Shown here: one piece after another, positions 14,896 to 23,431 of the stretch
Layout: the number at the start of each line of letters is the position of its first letter
Position numbering within the stretch: position 1 is the stretch's first letter
Origin: Paracoccus litorisediminis
Lineage (GTDB): Bacteria > Pseudomonadota > Alphaproteobacteria > Rhodobacterales > Rhodobacteraceae
Length of the DNA: 64,000 bases
Direction of reading: 5' to 3'
Assembly (NCBI RefSeq): GCF_009711205.1
Contig: NZ_WMIG01000015.1
Span: forward strand, 37,687-101,686
The notes under the pieces: model-generated
The model's input: only the letters and a program-made list of their open reading frames with translations
Databases searched by the model: none
What the model was told of the DNA's origin: nothing
Translations under genes and position numbers: made by a program

Positions 14896-16131
14896 ATGAC
14901 TGTTGCGGATTTTCGCGCCTTCGTGCTGGCGGAAAGCAATGACCGGGTCGGCAAGTCGCGCGGGCTGGACCCGGTGACCTATTCCCGCCCCATCCTTGAA
15001 ACACCGCGCGCCATCGCGCTGAAGGCGGAATGGGACCGGCTGCAGGATGAGCCTTATGTCGGCATCACCCATGACGGCACGCCGGAAGCGGGGCTGTTCC
15101 CGCTGGAGGATCAGGGCTTTGACGCAGCACTGGCGGTATCCGCCGCCGAAAGCCTGCTGGCGACGCTGACGCCCGGCGAACGGGCCGCATCCTGCAAGCC
15201 CATTGATGCCCGGCAATGGCGCGGCTGGTACAATCCCGAACTGGTCTTCAACACCGAAGGCGTGCGGCTGGAAAACCTGACGCCCGCCTCGCGCGACTGC
15301 TTCCTTGATCTGCTGGCGGCCTGCACCTCGGCGCGGGGCTTCCAGAAGATCCGGCGGCTGATGAAGGCCAACCTGTTTCTGGGCGAGATCTATGACCTGC
15401 GCCAGATCATGAACGAATGGTCCTATCACTTCCACATCTTCGGCACGCCCTCGGCCACCGAGCCTTGGGGCTGGCACATCTATGGCCATCATGTCGGCTT
15501 CAACGTGCTGATCCTTGGTCGCCAGATGGTGATCGCGCCGCTGTTCATGGGCACCGAACCCAATGAAATCACGCTGGAAAGCGGCGAAACCTTTGCGATG
15601 TTCAAAGAGGAAGAGGCGCAGGGCCTCGCCCTGATGCAGTCGCTGTCGCCCGAATTGCAGGACCGCGCCACGCTGTTTGCGCAGATGGAAGACCCGGCCA
15701 TGCCGGCATGGCGCTTCAACTTTGCCGACCAGCGCCATCTGGGCGGGGCGTTTCAGGACAACCGCATCCTCCCCATCGAAGGCGTGCCGGTTTCCGAATT
15801 CACCCAGGCGCAGCGTCAGGCGCTGCTGGACCTGTGCGAGACCTTCCATGCCCATTGGCCCGACGGCCCCCGCCACGCCCGGATGCGCCAGATCAAGCAG
15901 CATCTGGACCGCACCACTTTCAGCTGGATCGGCGGGCATGGCGATGACGACCCCTTCTATTACCACATCCATTCGCCGGTCCTGATGCTGGAATTCGACC
16001 ACCATTCCGGCATGTGGCTGGGCAACGAACAGCCCGCCAAGTTCCATATCCACGTCATCAGCCGCATCCCGAACGGCAATGATTACGGCAAGGCGCTGAT
16101 CGCGCAGCATCAGGATGCCCGACATGCTTGA
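14896..16131 (+). CDS. DUF3500 protein of unknown function
   Basis: 411 aa, start set by AGGAGG 7 bases before the ATG. Recognised by DUF3500-type segments: FGTPSATEPWGWHIYGHHV, FYYHIHSPVLMLEFDHHSG and the ending KFHIHVISRIPNGNDYGKAL. The many paired His residues could bind a metal, but no catalytic role has been established for the family as far as I know. First gene of a catabolic operon (DUF3500, SSADH, FAH, HpaH, HpaI, OMP); its end overlaps the next gene. Position suggests a direct part in the meta-cleavage route. Confidence 0.75.
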   Translation: MTVADFRAFVLAESNDRVGKSRGLDPVTYSRPILETPRAIALKAEWDRLQDEPYVGITHDGTPEAGLFPLEDQGFDAALAVSAAESLLATLTPGERAASCKPIDARQWRGWYNPELVFNTEGVRLENLTPASRDCFLDLLAACTSARGFQKIRRLMKANLFLGEIYDLRQIMNEWSYHFHIFGTPSATEPWGWHIYGHHVGFNVLILGRQMVIAPLFMGTEPNEITLESGETFAMFKEEEAQGLALMQSLSPELQDRATLFAQMEDPAMPAWRFNFADQRHLGGAFQDNRILPIEGVPVSEFTQAQRQALLDLCETFHAHWPDGPRHARMRQIKQHLDRTTFSWIGGHGDDDPFYYHIHSPVLMLEFDHHSGMWLGNEQPAKFHIHVISRIPNGNDYGKALIAQHQDARHA

Positions 16132-17596
16132 TACCACCCTTTCCGCCATGCTGGACGACCCCGGATTGCTGCGCGAGGCTGCGCTTGTCGGCCCCCGCTG
16201 GATTGAGGCGAATGGCGCGGGCATCCCCGTCACCAACCCCTCGACCGGAGCCATTCTGGGCCATGTCCCCGACCTTGGCCCCGCCGAGGTCACCGAGGCG
16301 ATCCGCGCCGCCGAAGTCGCGCAAAAGGCATGGGCCGCCCGCACCGCCAAGGAACGCAGCCAGATCCTGCGTCGCTGGTTCGACCTGATGATGACCCGTC
16401 AGGACGACCTTGCCCGCATCCTGACCGCCGAACAGGGCAAGCCCTTCCCCGAGGCCAAGGGCGAGATCGCCTATGGTGCCAGCTTCATCGAATGGTTCGC
16501 CGAGGAAGCCCGCCGCGCCTATGGCGAGATCGTCCCCGGCCACGCCCCCGACAAACGCATCCTTGTGACGAAACAACCCATCGGCGTGGTGGCGGCGATC
16601 ACGCCCTGGAATTTCCCCAATGCCATGATCACCCGCAAGGCCGGTCCGGCCTTCGCCGCAGGCTGCGCCATGGTGCTGAAACCGGCCAGCGAGACGCCCT
16701 TCTCGGCCATCGCGCTGGCGGTTCTGGCGGAACGCGCGGGACTGCCTGCGGGGCTGTTCTCGGTGCTGACCGGGCGCTCGACGGTGATCGGGGCCGTGCT
16801 TACCGCAAGCCCCGTGGTGCGCAAGCTGACCTTCACCGGTTCGACCGAGGTCGGCGCTGCGCTTTACGCGCAATGCGCCCCGACGATCAAGAAACTGGGG
16901 CTTGAGCTGGGCGGCAACGCGCCCTTCATCGTCTTTGACGATGCCGATCTGGATGAGGCGGTCGAGGGCGCGCTGGTCGCCAAGTTCCGCAACAATGGCC
17001 AAACTTGCGTCTGTGCCAATCGCATCTATGTCCAGTCGGGCATCCATGACGCATTCGCCCGCCGCCTTGCCGCCCGCGTGGCGCGTCTGAAGACCGGCGA
17101 CGGGTTTGATGTCGGCGTGACCTTCGGCCCGCTGATCGACGCCAAGGCCGTGGCCAAGGTGCAGGAGCATATCGAGGACGCCAAGGCCAAGGGCGCGCAG
17201 GTGCTGACCGGCGGCGCGGCCCATGAGCTGGGCGGGCATTTCTGGCAGCCGACCGTGCTGACCGGCCTGACGGCTGATATGGCCATCACCCGCGCGGAGA
17301 CCTTCGGCCCGGTCGCGCCGATTTATCGCTTTGAAACCGAGGCCGAGGTGATCGCCGCCGCCAATGAGACGGAATTCGGCCTCGCCTCCTATGTCTATAG
17401 CCGCGACCTCGCCCGGACCCTGCGCGTGGCCGAGGCGCTGGAGGCTGGCATGGTCGGGGTCAATACCGGGCTGATCAGCACCGCCGAGGCACCGTTCGGC
17501 GGCATCAAGGCCTCGGGTCTGGGCCGCGAGGGCAGCCGCCACGGGCTCGATGACTTCATGGAGCTGAAATATATCTGCCTTGGAGGCATCCAATGA
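16124..17596 (+). CDS. gabD: Succinate-semialdehyde dehydrogenase (NAD(P)+)
   Basis: 490 aa aldehyde dehydrogenase. Catalytic Glu261 (LELGGNAPF) and Cys295 (NGQTCVCANR), with the C-terminal APFGGIKASGLGREGSRHG typical of GabD. Two in-frame ATGs exist (16115 and 16124); AGGA sits 8 bases before the second. The start overlaps the DUF3500 end and the stop overlaps the next ATG (ATGA). Role: oxidises succinate semialdehyde, the aldol-cleavage product of HpaI, to succinate. HpaE (CHMS dehydrogenase) also belongs to this superfamily, but the C-terminal signature fits SSADH better. Confidence 0.88.
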   Translation: MLDTTLSAMLDDPGLLREAALVGPRWIEANGAGIPVTNPSTGAILGHVPDLGPAEVTEAIRAAEVAQKAWAARTAKERSQILRRWFDLMMTRQDDLARILTAEQGKPFPEAKGEIAYGASFIEWFAEEARRAYGEIVPGHAPDKRILVTKQPIGVVAAITPWNFPNAMITRKAGPAFAAGCAMVLKPASETPFSAIALAVLAERAGLPAGLFSVLTGRSTVIGAVLTASPVVRKLTFTGSTEVGAALYAQCAPTIKKLGLELGGNAPFIVFDDADLDEAVEGALVAKFRNNGQTCVCANRIYVQSGIHDAFARRLAARVARLKTGDGFDVGVTFGPLIDAKAVAKVQEHIEDAKAKGAQVLTGGAAHELGGHFWQPTVLTGLTADMAITRAETFGPVAPIYRFETEAEVIAAANETEFGLASYVYSRDLARTLRVAEALEAGMVGVNTGLISTAEAPFGGIKASGLGREGSRHGLDDFMELKYICLGGIQ

Positions 17597-18447
17597 ACCT
17601 TGTGTCCTTCATTGCCGGGGAAAAGGCGCTATGGGGCGTGACGGCGGGCGATGGCGTCCTTGCCCTGTCCCCGGAGTTTCCCGAATTCCCGACCCTTCGC
17701 GACGTGATCGCGGCTCAGGCCATTCCGCAGGTTCTGGGCGCAGCACAGGGCCGCGCGGCCAGCCATGCAGCGGGCAGCTTCGCGCTGCAAATCCCCATCC
17801 CGAACCCGGAAAAGATCATTTGCGTCGGTGTGAACTTCCCCGAGCGCAATGCCGAATACAAGGACGGCAAGGACGCACCCGCCAACATGTCCCTGTTCCC
17901 GCGTTTCGCGCGTGGCTTCTCGGGCCACGGTGCGGCGCTGATCCGGCCCCCGGAAAGCGAGCAGCTGGATTATGAAGGCGAGATTGCCGTGGTCATCGGC
18001 AAGCCCGGTCGTCGCATCGCGGAAAGCGAGGCACTGTCCCATATCGCGGGTCTGACTCTGTGCAACGAGGGCACGATCCGCGACTGGGTGCGCCACGCGA
18101 AATTCAACGTGACGCAGGGCAAGAACTGGGACCGCTCGGGCGCGATGGGGCCATGGCTCGTGCCCTTCACCGACCCCGCGCAGATCCTTGATATCGCCAT
18201 CGAGACGCGGGTGAACGGAGAGCTGCGCCAGTCCGACCGCACGGGGCGGATGCTGTTCCCGGTCGCGCGCCAGATCGCCTATATCTCGACCTTCACCACG
18301 CTGGTTCCGGGCGACATCATCGTCACGGGCACCCCGACCGGCGCGGGCGCGCGCTTTGATCCGCCGATCTGGCTGAAGCCCGGCGACCTGGTCGAGATCA
18401 GCGCCGAGGGCATCGGGATGCTCACGAACGAGGTGGCCGACGAATGA
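17593..18447 (+). CDS. FAH-family hydrolase/decarboxylase (HpaG-like)
   Basis: 284 aa. ICVGVNFPERNAEYKD, the metal pair in LDYEGEIAVVIG, LTLCNEGTIRDW and VTGTPTGAGA define the FAH fold. In the homoprotocatechuate route a protein of this fold (HpaG) decarboxylates and isomerises 5-oxopent-3-ene-1,2,5-tricarboxylate. Overlaps both neighbours by 4 bases (ATGA), so it is tightly coupled to gabD and hpaH. This position before HpaH makes it the better OPET decarboxylase candidate of the two FAH genes. Confidence 0.85.
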   Translation: MNLVSFIAGEKALWGVTAGDGVLALSPEFPEFPTLRDVIAAQAIPQVLGAAQGRAASHAAGSFALQIPIPNPEKIICVGVNFPERNAEYKDGKDAPANMSLFPRFARGFSGHGAALIRPPESEQLDYEGEIAVVIGKPGRRIAESEALSHIAGLTLCNEGTIRDWVRHAKFNVTQGKNWDRSGAMGPWLVPFTDPAQILDIAIETRVNGELRQSDRTGRMLFPVARQIAYISTFTTLVPGDIIVTGTPTGAGARFDPPIWLKPGDLVEISAEGIGMLTNEVADE

Positions 18448-19250
18448 CCCTCTCGGATCATGATATCCGCGCTGCCGCCGAGGACCTGTTCCGTGCCGAA
18501 ACCGAATGCCGCCAGATCGGGCTGCTGTCGCTGAAACATCCGCAGATGACGCTGGACGACGCCTATGCCGTGCAGGCCGAACTGGTGCGCAGGAAGCGCG
18601 CGGCGGGCCTTGGCGTGATCGGCTGGAAGATCGGCCTGACCAGTCGCGCAATGCAGCAGGCGCTGGACATCACCACGCCCGATTCCGGGATCCTGCTGTC
18701 GGACATGCTGTTTGCCGATGGCGCGGTGGTCCCGCAGGGCCGCTTCATCCAGCCACGGATCGAGGCCGAGATCGCCTTTGTGATGAAGGCTCCGCTTGCC
18801 GGAAAGTCCGTCACCCGCGATCAGGTTCTGGCCGCGACCGATTTCGTCACGCCCTCGCTTGAGATCCTTGATACCCGCATCCTGCGCGCCGATCCCGCGA
18901 CCAAGGCCACGCGCAAGATTCAGGACACCGTGGCCGACAATGCCGCCAATGCCGGGATCGTGCTGGGGGTGCAGCGCCATGCCCCCGACGCATTCGACCT
19001 GCGCCGGGTCGGCGTGATCGTCAGGCGCTGTGGCGTGGTTGAGGAAACCGGCCTTGGCGCAGGGGTGCTGGACGATCCGGTCACCGGCATCCTGTGGCTG
19101 ATCCATCGCCTTGCCGAATATGGGCAGGGTATCGCGCCGGGCGAGGTGCTGCTGTCGGGCAGCTTCATCCGCCCGATAGAGGCCCCGCCCGGCAGTCGAT
19201 TTGATGCCGATTTCGGCGATTTTGGTCATGTGACCCTGAATTTCGCGTGA
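18444..19250 (+). CDS. hpaH: 2-oxo-hept-4-ene-1,7-dioate hydratase
   Basis: 268 aa, typical of the hydratase branch of the FAH-like fold. GWKIGLTSRAMQQAL, TPDSGILLSDMLF, RIEAEIAFVM and LEILDTRI match HpaH/MhpD hydratases. Adds water to the dienoate made by the decarboxylase, giving 4-hydroxy-2-oxoheptanedioate. Start overlaps the preceding FAH stop; hpaI follows after 7 bases. Confidence 0.9.
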   Translation: MTLSDHDIRAAAEDLFRAETECRQIGLLSLKHPQMTLDDAYAVQAELVRRKRAAGLGVIGWKIGLTSRAMQQALDITTPDSGILLSDMLFADGAVVPQGRFIQPRIEAEIAFVMKAPLAGKSVTRDQVLAATDFVTPSLEILDTRILRADPATKATRKIQDTVADNAANAGIVLGVQRHAPDAFDLRRVGVIVRRCGVVEETGLGAGVLDDPVTGILWLIHRLAEYGQGIAPGEVLLSGSFIRPIEAPPGSRFDADFGDFGHVTLNFA

Positions 19251-19257
19251 GTCTGAA

Positions 19258-20028
19258 ATGCCCGCCCCCATCAACCACCTGAAGCATCGCCTTGCCACTG
19301 GCGAGGTCACACATGGCATCTGGCTTGGCCTTGCCGATCCCTACACCGCCGAGATCGCGGCAACTGCCGGTTTCGACTGGCTATTGATCGACGGCGAACA
19401 TGCGCCGAACGACATCCGCTCGCTTTCGGCGCAGGTCGCAGTGGTCGCGGCCTCGGACAGCGCGCCGATCATCCGCCTGCCCGATGACGATCCGGCCAAG
19501 ATCAAGCAGGCGCTGGATATCGGCGCGCAGACCCTGCTGATCCCGATGATCGACAGCGCGGATCAGGCGGCCCGCGCCGCCCGCGCCTGCCGCTATCCGC
19601 CCGAGGGGTTTCGGGGCGTCGGCTCGGCGCTGGCACGGGCCTCGCGCTTTGCGGCGATCCCGGATTATCTGGCGACGGCCAATGCCCAGATCTGCCTGAT
19701 CCTGCAGGTCGAGACCCGCGCAGGCCTTGCCGCGCTGGACGAGATTGTCGCAACCGAGGGCGTGGATGGCGTTTTCATCGGTCCCTCGGATCTTGCCGCC
19801 GATATGGGCCATCTGGGCAATCCCGGCCATCCCGAGGTGCAGGCCGCCGTGCTGGACGCGATGGCCCGCATCCGCACCGCGGGCAAGGCGGCGGGCGTCC
19901 TGACCACCGACCCGGATTTCATCGAGGCCAGCAAGGCCGCAGGCGCGAATTTCGTCGGCGTGGGCATCGACGTCACCCTGTTTGCCCAGACGCTGCGCAT
20001 GCTCGGCCAACGCTACCGCGCGGGCTGA
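19258..20028 (+). CDS. hpaI: 4-hydroxy-2-oxoheptanedioate aldolase
   Basis: 256 aa HpcH/HpaI-type class II aldolase. Catalytic His48 in LLIDGEHAPND, metal ligand Glu in LQVETRAGL and Asp in VFIGPSDLAADMG. Splits 4-hydroxy-2-oxoheptanedioate into pyruvate and succinate semialdehyde, the latter taken by the SSADH two genes upstream. A 115-base gap before the outer-membrane gene has partial GC-rich pairing but no clear terminator, so the OMP may be co-transcribed. Confidence 0.9.
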   Translation: MPAPINHLKHRLATGEVTHGIWLGLADPYTAEIAATAGFDWLLIDGEHAPNDIRSLSAQVAVVAASDSAPIIRLPDDDPAKIKQALDIGAQTLLIPMIDSADQAARAARACRYPPEGFRGVGSALARASRFAAIPDYLATANAQICLILQVETRAGLAALDEIVATEGVDGVFIGPSDLAADMGHLGNPGHPEVQAAVLDAMARIRTAGKAAGVLTTDPDFIEASKAAGANFVGVGIDVTLFAQTLRMLGQRYRAG

Positions 20029-20143
20029 GACCACGCCTCATCGCCAAGGTTTCCCGAACGTCCCCATTGGGGGCGATCGGGTACGGCCGGCCTGATCCGG
20101 CACCGGCTGGAAGACCCGGAAAGATCTTCGAAAGGGAGGAAGA

Positions 20144-21246
20144 ATGAACATGAAATCCATCATCTGTGCGGGGCTGCTGATCTCGGCCAGCGCGCTGCCC
20201 GGCGTGGCGCAGGACCGGTCTGCGGGACATGCGGGTGCCCATGCCGGAGGGCCGCCCAGTGGCATGGCGACGTTCCAGCGCAAATTCGGCGCAGCGGGTC
20301 TGCTAAGCATCTGGGGCGTCGACGATACTTTCGGCGCGACCCAAAGCCGGATCAACAACGGCCTGTCGCAACAGGCCAAGGCCGAGGCCACGGGCATCAC
20401 CACCGGCTATGAGGACGACATCTCGACCCTGCTGGTACCGGTTTCGGTGTTGCAGGGCCTGCCGGACGGGCAGTCGTTCATCTATAGCAAGTTCACCTTC
20501 AACGCCAATCGCGGCGCCGAGAACCCGACCTATTCCGAAGGCACGCTGCCCAGCATCCTTGTGTCATATCTGAACATGCCCAGCGACAATCTGGTCTGGG
20601 GCATCGGCGTGCTGGGCCAGCGCGCGGATTCCGACATGAAGCATAATGGCGGCGAGATCAGCTCGACCTCGGCCGGGTTCCGGGGCGATCTGATGTATAT
20701 CATGAACGACCATTGGGCGATGCGCATCGGGTGGTGGCGCTGTGGGGGGATAGCACCACGGATATTCCGACGCCCTTCGGAACGGTCAGCGAGGATCGCG
20801 ACAGCTCGCTGCTGTACTGGCAGGGCGATCTGGTCGGCACCTTCACCGACGCCGACCTGCCGCAGCTGGGCAAGGGTTGGGTGCTGCATCCGCGACTGGG
20901 CATCGTGGCGCAGGAAACCATCCGCGACGAGGCAACTAACAACAAGGGCGGCCACAGCCCCGAGGAAGATCTTGACTACGGCATGGTGCAGGCCGTCGCG
21001 CGCCTTGAGAAGCCGGTCTTCAAGCCCGGCGAATGGTCCCCGCAATTCGAGCTGGGCGTGAAGCACGAATACGAGAACTCGGTCGGCAGCTACACCGATG
21101 AGGACGATTACCTGTACAGCCAGATCGCCTCTGGCCGGAAGTTTCAGAACGGCGCCTTCCTCAACGCCGCCTATACCCGCGACGACGGCTTTAACGGCAA
21201 CCGCCGCACCCAGACCTTCAAGCTGATCTATTCGATGAGCTTCTGA
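20144..21246 (+). pseudogene. Outer-membrane beta-barrel protein, frameshifted
   Basis: The first part (from 20144) has a signal peptide (about 1-22, ending GVAQ) and strand-rich sequence to NDHWAMRIG. The homologous continuation RVVALWGDSTTDIPTP to the terminal Phe (IYSMSF) lies in another frame from about 20730 to 21246. One added base in the GGG at about 20728 would restore 367 codons plus stop. A C-terminal Phe is typical of outer-membrane barrels. Read as is, translation ends at 21061 with an unrelated Arg/Cys-rich tail. Either a real inactivating deletion or a sequencing error in a G run. Probably once a pore for the pathway substrate; the family is not recognised with certainty. Confidence 0.7.
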
Positions 21247-21253
21247 AGCCGGA

Positions 21254-21285
21254 CCGGGCGGCACCGTTCGCCGCCCGGCGTTTTC
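21254..21285 (+). terminator. Intrinsic terminator after the outer-membrane gene
   Basis: CCGGGCGGC (21254-21262) pairs with GCCGCCCGG (21270-21278), loop of 7, followed by CG and TTTT. Placed 8 bases after the stop at 21246, closing the DUF3500-hpaI operon. Confidence 0.85.
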
Positions 21286-21435
21286 TCGGTCCGTGGCTGC
21301 AACAGGTTTGCCGCCGTGCCGTCCCCTTCGCTGCCATTTTGACCGGGTTTCGGTAACGACCTGTCCCCCTGAACAGATTGACAGATCCCCTGATCCCCGC
21401 CCATTTCTAGGAAGAACGGTCTGGAACTGGGACAG

Positions 21436-22599
21436 ATGAGCGCTCCGACCCCCTATGCGGCCCTTGCCGACGACCTTCGTGCCCCGGTGCAAGCGGCACA
21501 TCAGGATTATCTTTCAAGGCGTTACTTCTCATCCCTGAACGGGCTGCGCTGCCTGTGCATCGCCGCGGTCATGTGGCATCACAGCCCATTTGCCAACCCC
21601 GAGGGCGGCCCGCGCATCCTGAGCCGCGGTTTTGTCGGAGTGGATTTCTTCTTTGTTCTCAGCGGCTTTCTGATCACAACTCTTCTGCTACGTGAAGAAA
21701 ACCGAACCGGAAGGATCGCGGTCGGTGCCTTCTATGGGCGGCGGGCATTGCGGATCCTGCCGGTCTATCTGCTGTTGGTGACATTGCTGGCAATCTATTG
21801 GATCGCGTTCAAAGGTCAGAGCGACATCGCCAAACTGCCTTATTACTACCTGTTTCTGGCGAATTTCCTGAAGGAACATATCCCGCTTCTGTCAGTGACC
21901 TGGTCGCTGTCGGTCGAGGAACAGTTCTATTTTCTTTGGCCGGCCCTGCTGGTGCTGCTGCCCGCTGCCGCTCGGTTTCGGACAGGGCTGCTGATCACGC
22001 TGATCGTCATTTGCCTGCTGATCTCGCTTGGCCTCGCGGATTGGCTTGGCCTGCCCAGGATCGAGACCGAGCAGGCGATCTTCAAGCTGCCGGGCGCGTC
22101 CTATATGGCGGTCCTGTGGGGGGCTTTGACGGCTGTGCTGCTGCATCAAAGGACCGGCTATTCCTGGCTGATGGCGGTGACCGGCTGGCGCGGTGCGCCA
22201 TTGGTCTTTTTCCTGACGCTGGCGCTTTATCTGCAATTGTCCCCGCCAATGCTGGTCGGCTGGGCGGCCTTGGGCATGGACGTGTTGATGGCGCTTTGCC
22301 TGATTTCGATCGTCATCCGCGAGGATCACGTGCTGCGACCGGTCCTGACCTTTGCTCCGGTCGCGCGTGTCGGAGAAGTCAGCTACGGCATCTATCTGTA
22401 TCACCTGATCGGGCTGCATATCGCCCATGAGATCGGCCGGCGCGTCCTGCCGGACCCATCGCAGAGCCTTTGGTTGGTTACGCTTCTGTTCGTGGTGATC
22501 TCAATCGCCATGGCCGAGGTCAGCTTCCGCACCTATGAGCGTTTCTTCCTGTCGCTCAAGGGCCGCATGTCGAAAGCTGCGGTTGCCGAGCGGGCCTGA
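21436..22599 (+). CDS. Acyltransferase 3 family membrane protein (OafA/YrhL-like)
   Basis: 387 aa. The N-terminal LNGLRCLCIAAVMWHHSPF and RGFVGVDFFFVLSGFLITTLL are the catalytic-His and Arg motifs of acyltransferase 3 proteins; the rest is about ten hydrophobic helices. Such enzymes O-acylate lipopolysaccharide, exopolysaccharide or small molecules from the inner membrane. Single gene. A TTGACA at 21378 may be part of its promoter. Its 3' end overlaps the convergent isomerase gene by 44 bases. Substrate unknown. Confidence 0.85.
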   Translation: MSAPTPYAALADDLRAPVQAAHQDYLSRRYFSSLNGLRCLCIAAVMWHHSPFANPEGGPRILSRGFVGVDFFFVLSGFLITTLLLREENRTGRIAVGAFYGRRALRILPVYLLLVTLLAIYWIAFKGQSDIAKLPYYYLFLANFLKEHIPLLSVTWSLSVEEQFYFLWPALLVLLPAAARFRTGLLITLIVICLLISLGLADWLGLPRIETEQAIFKLPGASYMAVLWGALTAVLLHQRTGYSWLMAVTGWRGAPLVFFLTLALYLQLSPPMLVGWAALGMDVLMALCLISIVIREDHVLRPVLTFAPVARVGEVSYGIYLYHLIGLHIAHEIGRRVLPDPSQSLWLVTLLFVVISIAMAEVSFRTYERFFLSLKGRMSKAAVAERA

Positions 22600-23431
22600 G
22601 CCCTTGCACGCGCTGCCATAAGGTCAGGACCATCTCGCGCAGTGAAAGCGCCTCGGACCAGCGGTCGGACAGTTCTTCGCCGTACGCGCCGGTGATCGCA
22701 TAGGGCTTTGGACCCAGTTCGCAGGTAAAGATCAGCTCCGCATCCGGGGCCGATCGCGCCGACCAGTCGCGGAAACCGTGCTCCCACCAGTCAAGGAACA
22801 GGTCCAGCCATGGCCGGTGCTGGGGAAAAGATATCTCAACCTGCACCTGCTCGCGTGAGGCGACGCGACCGTGAAAGGCCCATGAGTTCCGCAGAATGCG
22901 ATGGATCATTGCGTGGTTTTCGACATCGACCGGAAAGGCGAATTCGCGTCCGACAAGGAAATGCGACAGGTCGGCCAGCAAGGGCAGACCCGGCCGGGCA
23001 TCCAGCAGGTCCAGCGTGAAATGCAGGTCCGTCGTCATCCGGTCGCGATGGGTTTCGATCAGGACGGGCACACCTGCCCGCTGGGCCAATTCCATCCAGC
23101 CGTCCAGCAGCGGCAGGCAGTCCTGAACCCGACGCGGGCGGATGTCGGGCTGCAGGTTGATATGGCGGACCGGGAACTCTGTCGCCAGTTCCAGAGGCAG
23201 CCGCAGGTCGTCGACCGAACGTGGAAAGCAGACGCCTTCGATCCCCAGCCCCGTGCCTTGGGTGGCGCGGTTCAGGCGTTCGACAGCCGCCCGATCGGTG
23301 TAATGCGCGCTGATCCCGTCGAAGCCCGCTGCGGCGATACGGGCAATATTCTCCTCCAGACTGGGTTCAAAACCATCGGCATGGCGACGCTCCATCGCCC
23401 AGAGCGATTGAAAGACAAGCAGCTTTTGCAT
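22556..23431 (-). CDS. Sugar phosphate isomerase/epimerase-like TIM-barrel protein
   Basis: 291 aa with xylose-isomerase-like barrel segments: IARIAAAGFDGISAHY, VLIETHRDRMTTDL, LPLLADLSHFLVG and a late FTCELGPKPYAITG. The His/Glu/Asp residues in these strands would form the metal site. Start codon overlaps the ferredoxin-reductase stop (TGATG). Last gene of the hydroxylase operon. It probably isomerises or cleaves the hydroxylated product; no close named enzyme recognised. Confidence 0.75.
   Translation of the reverse strand: MQKLLVFQSLWAMERRHADGFEPSLEENIARIAAAGFDGISAHYTDRAAVERLNRATQGTGLGIEGVCFPRSVDDLRLPLELATEFPVRHINLQPDIRPRRVQDCLPLLDGWMELAQRAGVPVLIETHRDRMTTDLHFTLDLLDARPGLPLLADLSHFLVGREFAFPVDVENHAMIHRILRNSWAFHGRVASREQVQVEISFPQHRPWLDLFLDWWEHGFRDWSARSAPDAELIFTCELGPKPYAITGAYGEELSDRWSEALSLREMVLTLWQRVQGLRPARQPQLSTCGP

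Noticed and set aside
14875..16350. 491-codon minus-strand frame opposite DUF3500
   Set aside because: The plus strand has AGGAGG, coherent DUF3500 motifs and operon overlaps; the minus frame has none of these.
16124..17596. Naming the aldehyde dehydrogenase HpaE (CHMS dehydrogenase)
   Set aside because: The C-terminal signature and active-site context look like GabD; HpaE cannot be excluded but is less supported.
20029..20143. Terminator between hpaI and the outer-membrane gene
   Set aside because: Several short pairings (ATCGCC/GGCGAT, CCCGA/TCGGG) but no clear stem with T run; read-through is as likely.
20713..21246. A separate 177-aa gene starting at 20713
   Set aside because: Its N-terminus is mid-barrel sequence continuing the 20144 protein and no ribosome site was found, so a frameshifted single gene explains it better.
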